Of a stretch of 64,000 nt of DNA, positions 61,601-64,000 are shown in pieces (the stretch's first letter is position 1; each line of letters begins with the position of its first letter). The notes under the pieces were generated by a model. The model was not told where the DNA came from. It saw nothing but the letters and a program-made list of their open reading frames with translations, and did no database searches. A program made the position numbers and the translations under genes. The stretch comes from Smittia aterrima (lineage: Eukaryota > Arthropoda > Insecta > Diptera > Chironomidae): assembly GCA_033063855.1 (NCBI GenBank), contig CP093829.1, positions 17,515,537-17,579,536 on the forward strand. Reading direction: 5' to 3'.

Positions 61601-62739
61601 CAATCTCCCTAAACATTCCAAATAGTTTGCGAAGGTTTGTGGGTTGGGCTTAATTTGATCTTCACGAATTATGTTCATAAGTTCTTTGACTTTGTGAAGA
61701 TTTTCTTTCTCAGCATATCCTTGAATAAGAATGTTGTACAACTTGACATCGTTGAGTTTCGATGCCGCAGTCTTCTTGGCGAGAGCCTTTTCTCGATAAT
61801 TGAAGACTGTCAAGAATCCACGATTGAGCATCCCATTTTGTACACAGCAATCGAGATACGCTCGAAGTGAGAAAGAAAGTGATTTTTGCCTTGAAAGTTG
61901 TTCCATCTCAAGACTCGTGTGATACTTCGTCTTAAAGCGACTCTTGTCCTTCTTGGAATCTTTCTTTGCTTTTTCAACATTTGGTGGTTCATGATGAATT
62001 AAAGTTTCTTCCTCTGCCATATCTTCAAAAGCTTGTTCAGCCGCCGCATCTTCATGCTGCTCAGTTATTTCACGAAACGTATGGAAACTGTCAATGATAT
62101 CTTGAATTCCTTTTTTTGACAAGTTTAGTTCGTTGACGTTCTTTCCAACGAACACAATGGGAACGTCGTTAGCGTCATTAACTAAATCGTGAATGTTAAT
62201 ATTTGATTTTGCTGCTTCTGCGTCTTTGGCTGATGCTGATGAATATAAATTTGATGCTTCAATGAAATCTGTTAGTTTCTTCGCTTTGAGCTTATGAATC
62301 GCCGTCGTCGTTTGCTTCGTTGAATTGTTTGTAACTAAAATTAAAAGAAAAATTCATCCTTCTCTAATAAAATTATGCAATCAAGTCTCAGCTTACCCTG
62401 CAACAGCTCAGTATACTTCTTATATTTCTTCTTATTCTTCTTGCTCAAGAGTCTGTAACGTTCAGCAGTGAGTCCTGAGCTGGCCGTTCTCTGTTGAGCT
62501 CCCACTGCAAAACAATAACAAGGTTGGAGATTGAATACGAGTTGAAATGACGACGGAAAGTAGGTCAACGAAGAGCCAAACATCGCAATTCGCACGTTGA
62601 TAAGCTTACCAGGAAGTGTCAACACTTGCTTTTGATTAAATAATAGATGATGCACGCTCGGATCGCTGTCGATCAAATTACGCCGATTGAACAGCAGACG
62701 CGCCTTGTTCACACTTTTAAAATCCAGCAGCCTGTACAT
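58625..62739 (-). CDS. PolrMT: Mitochondrial DNA-directed RNA polymerase, 1296 residues
   Basis: Nuclear-encoded, T7-phage-like single-subunit RNA polymerase that transcribes mitochondrial DNA and makes replication primers in the matrix. Exons are 62,739-62,610, 62,504-62,397, 62,334-58,812 and 58,754-58,625, all in phase. The N-terminus MYRLLDFKSVNKARLLFNRR is basic and amphipathic, as in a mitochondrial targeting peptide. Residues ~270-330 (VKLYNILIQGYAEKENLHK...) are a PPR-type helical pair. The polymerase core is complete: HNMDFRGRVYPIP, motif A HQDGSCNGLQHY (catalytic Asp ~979), motif B KQTVMTTVYG (Lys ~1048, Tyr ~1056) and motif C HDCFWTHA (Asp ~1209). Spacings (69 and 230) match those of human POLRMT. 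The last exon ends FDLKSVLKSIYFFS, the classic family C-terminus, so an annotation that stopped at 58,808 would miss the last ~43 residues. It is complete, with no disrupted residue seen. Confidence 0.97.
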
Positions 62740-62921
62740 GTTGCCACGCTTTTGGTCTTTCCACCATTCAATCTTAAACTATGTCGCGCTAATCATCGAG
62801 AAAGCGAGAAAATGTGCTTTCAATATTTGTTTGCGAGTGAAAATGTCGTGAGGTTCGGAATGAGAACGAGAGGCGCTGAAGGTTTGCGGGATTGAAAGAC
62901 GAAGTCGCTGCTGTCGCTTCA
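62740..62921. promoter_or_regulatory. Short intergenic space before PolrMT
   Basis: Only 182 bp separate the stop of the Lys-rich protein gene from the PolrMT ATG, both on the minus strand. The PolrMT promoter and 5'UTR must lie here or inside the upstream gene. No TATA box is evident, as is usual for housekeeping genes. Confidence 0.4.
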
Positions 62922-63418
62922 TCAAGTGTTTATTTGAATCTTGTTTTTGGGTAGCAATCCATTACGTTTTCTATAGTTCGTGTGTGACTTTGGTTGCGGG
63001 AAGAGTTTGTCCTTTCGCATCTGCTGGATTCTCTTCCTGACACTTTGCTTTCTTTCGTTGCGGGCCTGGTGAAGTTTCTGCTTGATTAGATTGACGTTCT
63101 TGTGCTGCTCGTGTTCCTTCTTCTCGGCTTTCTCACGCAGCCTTTCGTCCATCAGACATTTACCAATCTTGTGGTTGGTTTTCCGAAGAACCATCATGTA
63201 CTTGTCGGCGTCGTCCTCGTTGAGTTTTTGCTTGTCGAGCTTCGGGAGATTCGGAACTTTGACTTGGATCGTTTTCGGTGTTTTGCTTGTGCTCGCCTCT
63301 TTCGATTCCTTGTGCTTTGACACGATGGCGAGCGCCTTCAAACGAGCTTCCTCTGCAATTGCAACAACTTTTAACTTCAGTTTGTTGAGGGAAAATCTTT
63401 AAACTTACGGAAATTCAT
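62922..63418 (-). CDS. Small Lys/Arg-rich, probably nuclear or nucleolar protein, 146 residues
   Basis: Exons 63,418-63,409 and 63,352-62,922, joined over a 56 nt intron (gtaagt...aattgcag). The join reads MNFQ-EARLKALAIVSKHKE. Almost the whole protein is charged helix: a Lys-rich N-terminal part, NEDDADKYMMVLRKTNHKIG (~55-75), a long Glu/Lys/Arg helix (RLREKAEKKEHEQHKNVNL, RNERKQSVRKRIQQMRKDKL) and a basic tail RKRNGLLPKNKIQINT. Such composition is typical of small ribosome-biogenesis or RNA-binding proteins, but I cannot name the family. The start is uncertain. The same frame is open upstream to an ATG (MRPSWSLR...), but that stretch overlaps a better-looking 61-codon ORF in another frame, so I prefer the ATG at 63,418. 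AATAAA sits inside the last codons (62,929-62,934). Confidence 0.75.
62929..62934 (-). terminator. Poly(A) signal inside the end of the coding region
   Basis: The last codons ATT CAA ATA AAC ACT TGA contain AATAAA on the minus strand, 4 nt before the stop codon. It is the only such signal before the PolrMT start. Confidence 0.45.
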
Positions 63419-63600
63419 TTCTTGTTTACTTTCGATGGTCTCAAAGGTGCGCGCGACTCGTCCAACAATTCGAGAGTGGGCGACGACTTGGCAGCGGAGC
63501 GACCAACTTGGTCGCATCCGATGGAAAACTCACAAGTTTCGCTTGCCATTGCAGTCGGATCAGTCAAGTTGGACGAGAGTTCTGCGAGAAGTTTGAGCAT
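63415..63600 (-). CDS. Upstream ORF of 61 codons on the same transcript (dicistronic arrangement)
   Basis: ATG in good context (tttaaATGC) opens a 61-codon frame starting MLKLLAELSSNLTDPTAMAS and ending LRPSKVNKK. Its TGA overlaps the ATG of the next ORF as ATGA. Both lie in the same first exon, 5' of the donor at 63,408. It reads like a real soluble peptide, but I recognise no family. It could be a functional first cistron, a regulatory uORF that allows reinitiation, or chance. A competing model uses another frame through the same DNA, beginning MRPSWSLR, as the N-terminus of the Lys-rich protein. Confidence 0.45.
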   Translation of the reverse strand: MLKLLAELSSNLTDPTAMASETCEFSIGCDQVGRSAAKSSPTLELLDESRAPLRPSKVNKK

Positions 63601-64000
63601 TTAAACAATTTCAAGTCGTTCAAGTTCCAATAAGTCGCTAAATCAATTAAAAGCAAAAACGAGTAAGTAGGCGATCACGGGTAGCTCGACTGACTTGGCG
63701 GCGTTTGCTGGACGGAAGCGGAAGCGAAAGTTACGTGACGACGAAAAAAAATGTGGGCTCGATTTGAAAAATCTTGACTTTCGCGTTATTTGGTTAAATT
63801 CAGGTCAAAATGCAATCGAAAGCCGCTCATTTCCTCAATCACTCACCGTCAATTTCCCGACAAACTATTTGGTCATGACCAATGTCAGAAGCTTTTTGCA
63901 AATTGAAGATTACGCAATCGACGTGAAAGAGTTCAATGAATGCCGGATTAGAAGTCTCCAAAGACGCTAATTACGGTGGATCGTTGCTTCGTTATCGGTT
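63601..64000. other. Upstream region of the dicistronic gene; promoter expected
   Basis: It should contain the promoter for the minus-strand cluster. A + frame at 63,695-63,970 (start KR-rich) lacks an ATG start. A divergent + strand gene may begin here (a gtaagtag donor-like site at 63,662), but nothing confirms it. Confidence 0.35.

Noticed and set aside
63695..63970. 91-codon + frame starting KR-rich
   Set aside because: No ATG; may be 5' part of a divergent gene, but nothing in the window confirms it.
1..64000. tRNA, rRNA, snRNA genes, CRISPR arrays, transposase or reverse-transcriptase ORFs
   Set aside because: I looked for tRNA B-box patterns, snRNA motifs and catalytic transposon motifs and found none convincing; CRISPR is not expected in an animal genome.

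Overview
The window looks like nuclear DNA of a small-genome insect, most likely a nematoceran fly (a chironomid-type midge is my best guess, not proven). The clues are about 60-65% A+T, very short GT-AG introns (nine of ten confirmed introns are 49-105 nt) inside otherwise compact genes, AATAAA signals close behind stop codons, and a nuclear gene for mitochondrial RNA polymerase. Open reading frames of 60-160 codons are abundant on both strands of non-coding DNA, and most mean nothing.

Layout. 1-23,062 is almost gene-free and probably intronic or upstream DNA of a + strand gene whose last coding exon is 23,063-24,553. That exon encodes the C-terminal half of a large, disordered, nuclear-regulator-like protein and is followed by a ~1.5 kb 3'UTR with four Pumilio-type sites. 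A ratchet-type recursive splice site at 3,337/3,338 fits a giant intron. 26.1-33.2 kb is non-coding apart from one weak small-ORF candidate. A two-exon minus-strand coiled-coil protein with a C-terminal PP1-docking-like motif lies at 33,283-34,084. 34.1-40.6 kb is non-coding. An intronless + strand gene for an unrecognised 188-residue protein lies at 40,615-41,181. 41.2-53.7 kb is non-coding and carries a 240 bp foldback/MITE element at 48.5 kb.

The right end is gene-dense. A + strand two-exon DUF4485-like gene (54,090-54,740) converges on a five-exon secreted coiled-coil protein (57,891-54,891, minus). Next come the four-exon mitochondrial RNA polymerase gene (62,739-58,625, minus) and, 180 bp upstream of it, a two-exon gene for a small Lys-rich, probably nuclear/nucleolar protein (minus). 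That last transcript also has a 61-codon ORF whose stop overlaps the next start (ATGA). I rebuilt all exon joins by hand from splice sites and phase; every join keeps the frame.

The most unusual signal is in the 'empty' DNA. Several non-coding segments are recognisably repeated as diverged copies tens of kb apart: 2.74/38.49, 13.13/42.52, 13.28-13.83/48.36-49.21 and 28.99-29.56/43.96-45.88 kb. Some keep collinear sub-blocks, conserved stem-loops and conserved spacing once the MITE is subtracted. They look like duplicated regulatory DNA or an undescribed dispersed non-coding family, not simple repeats.
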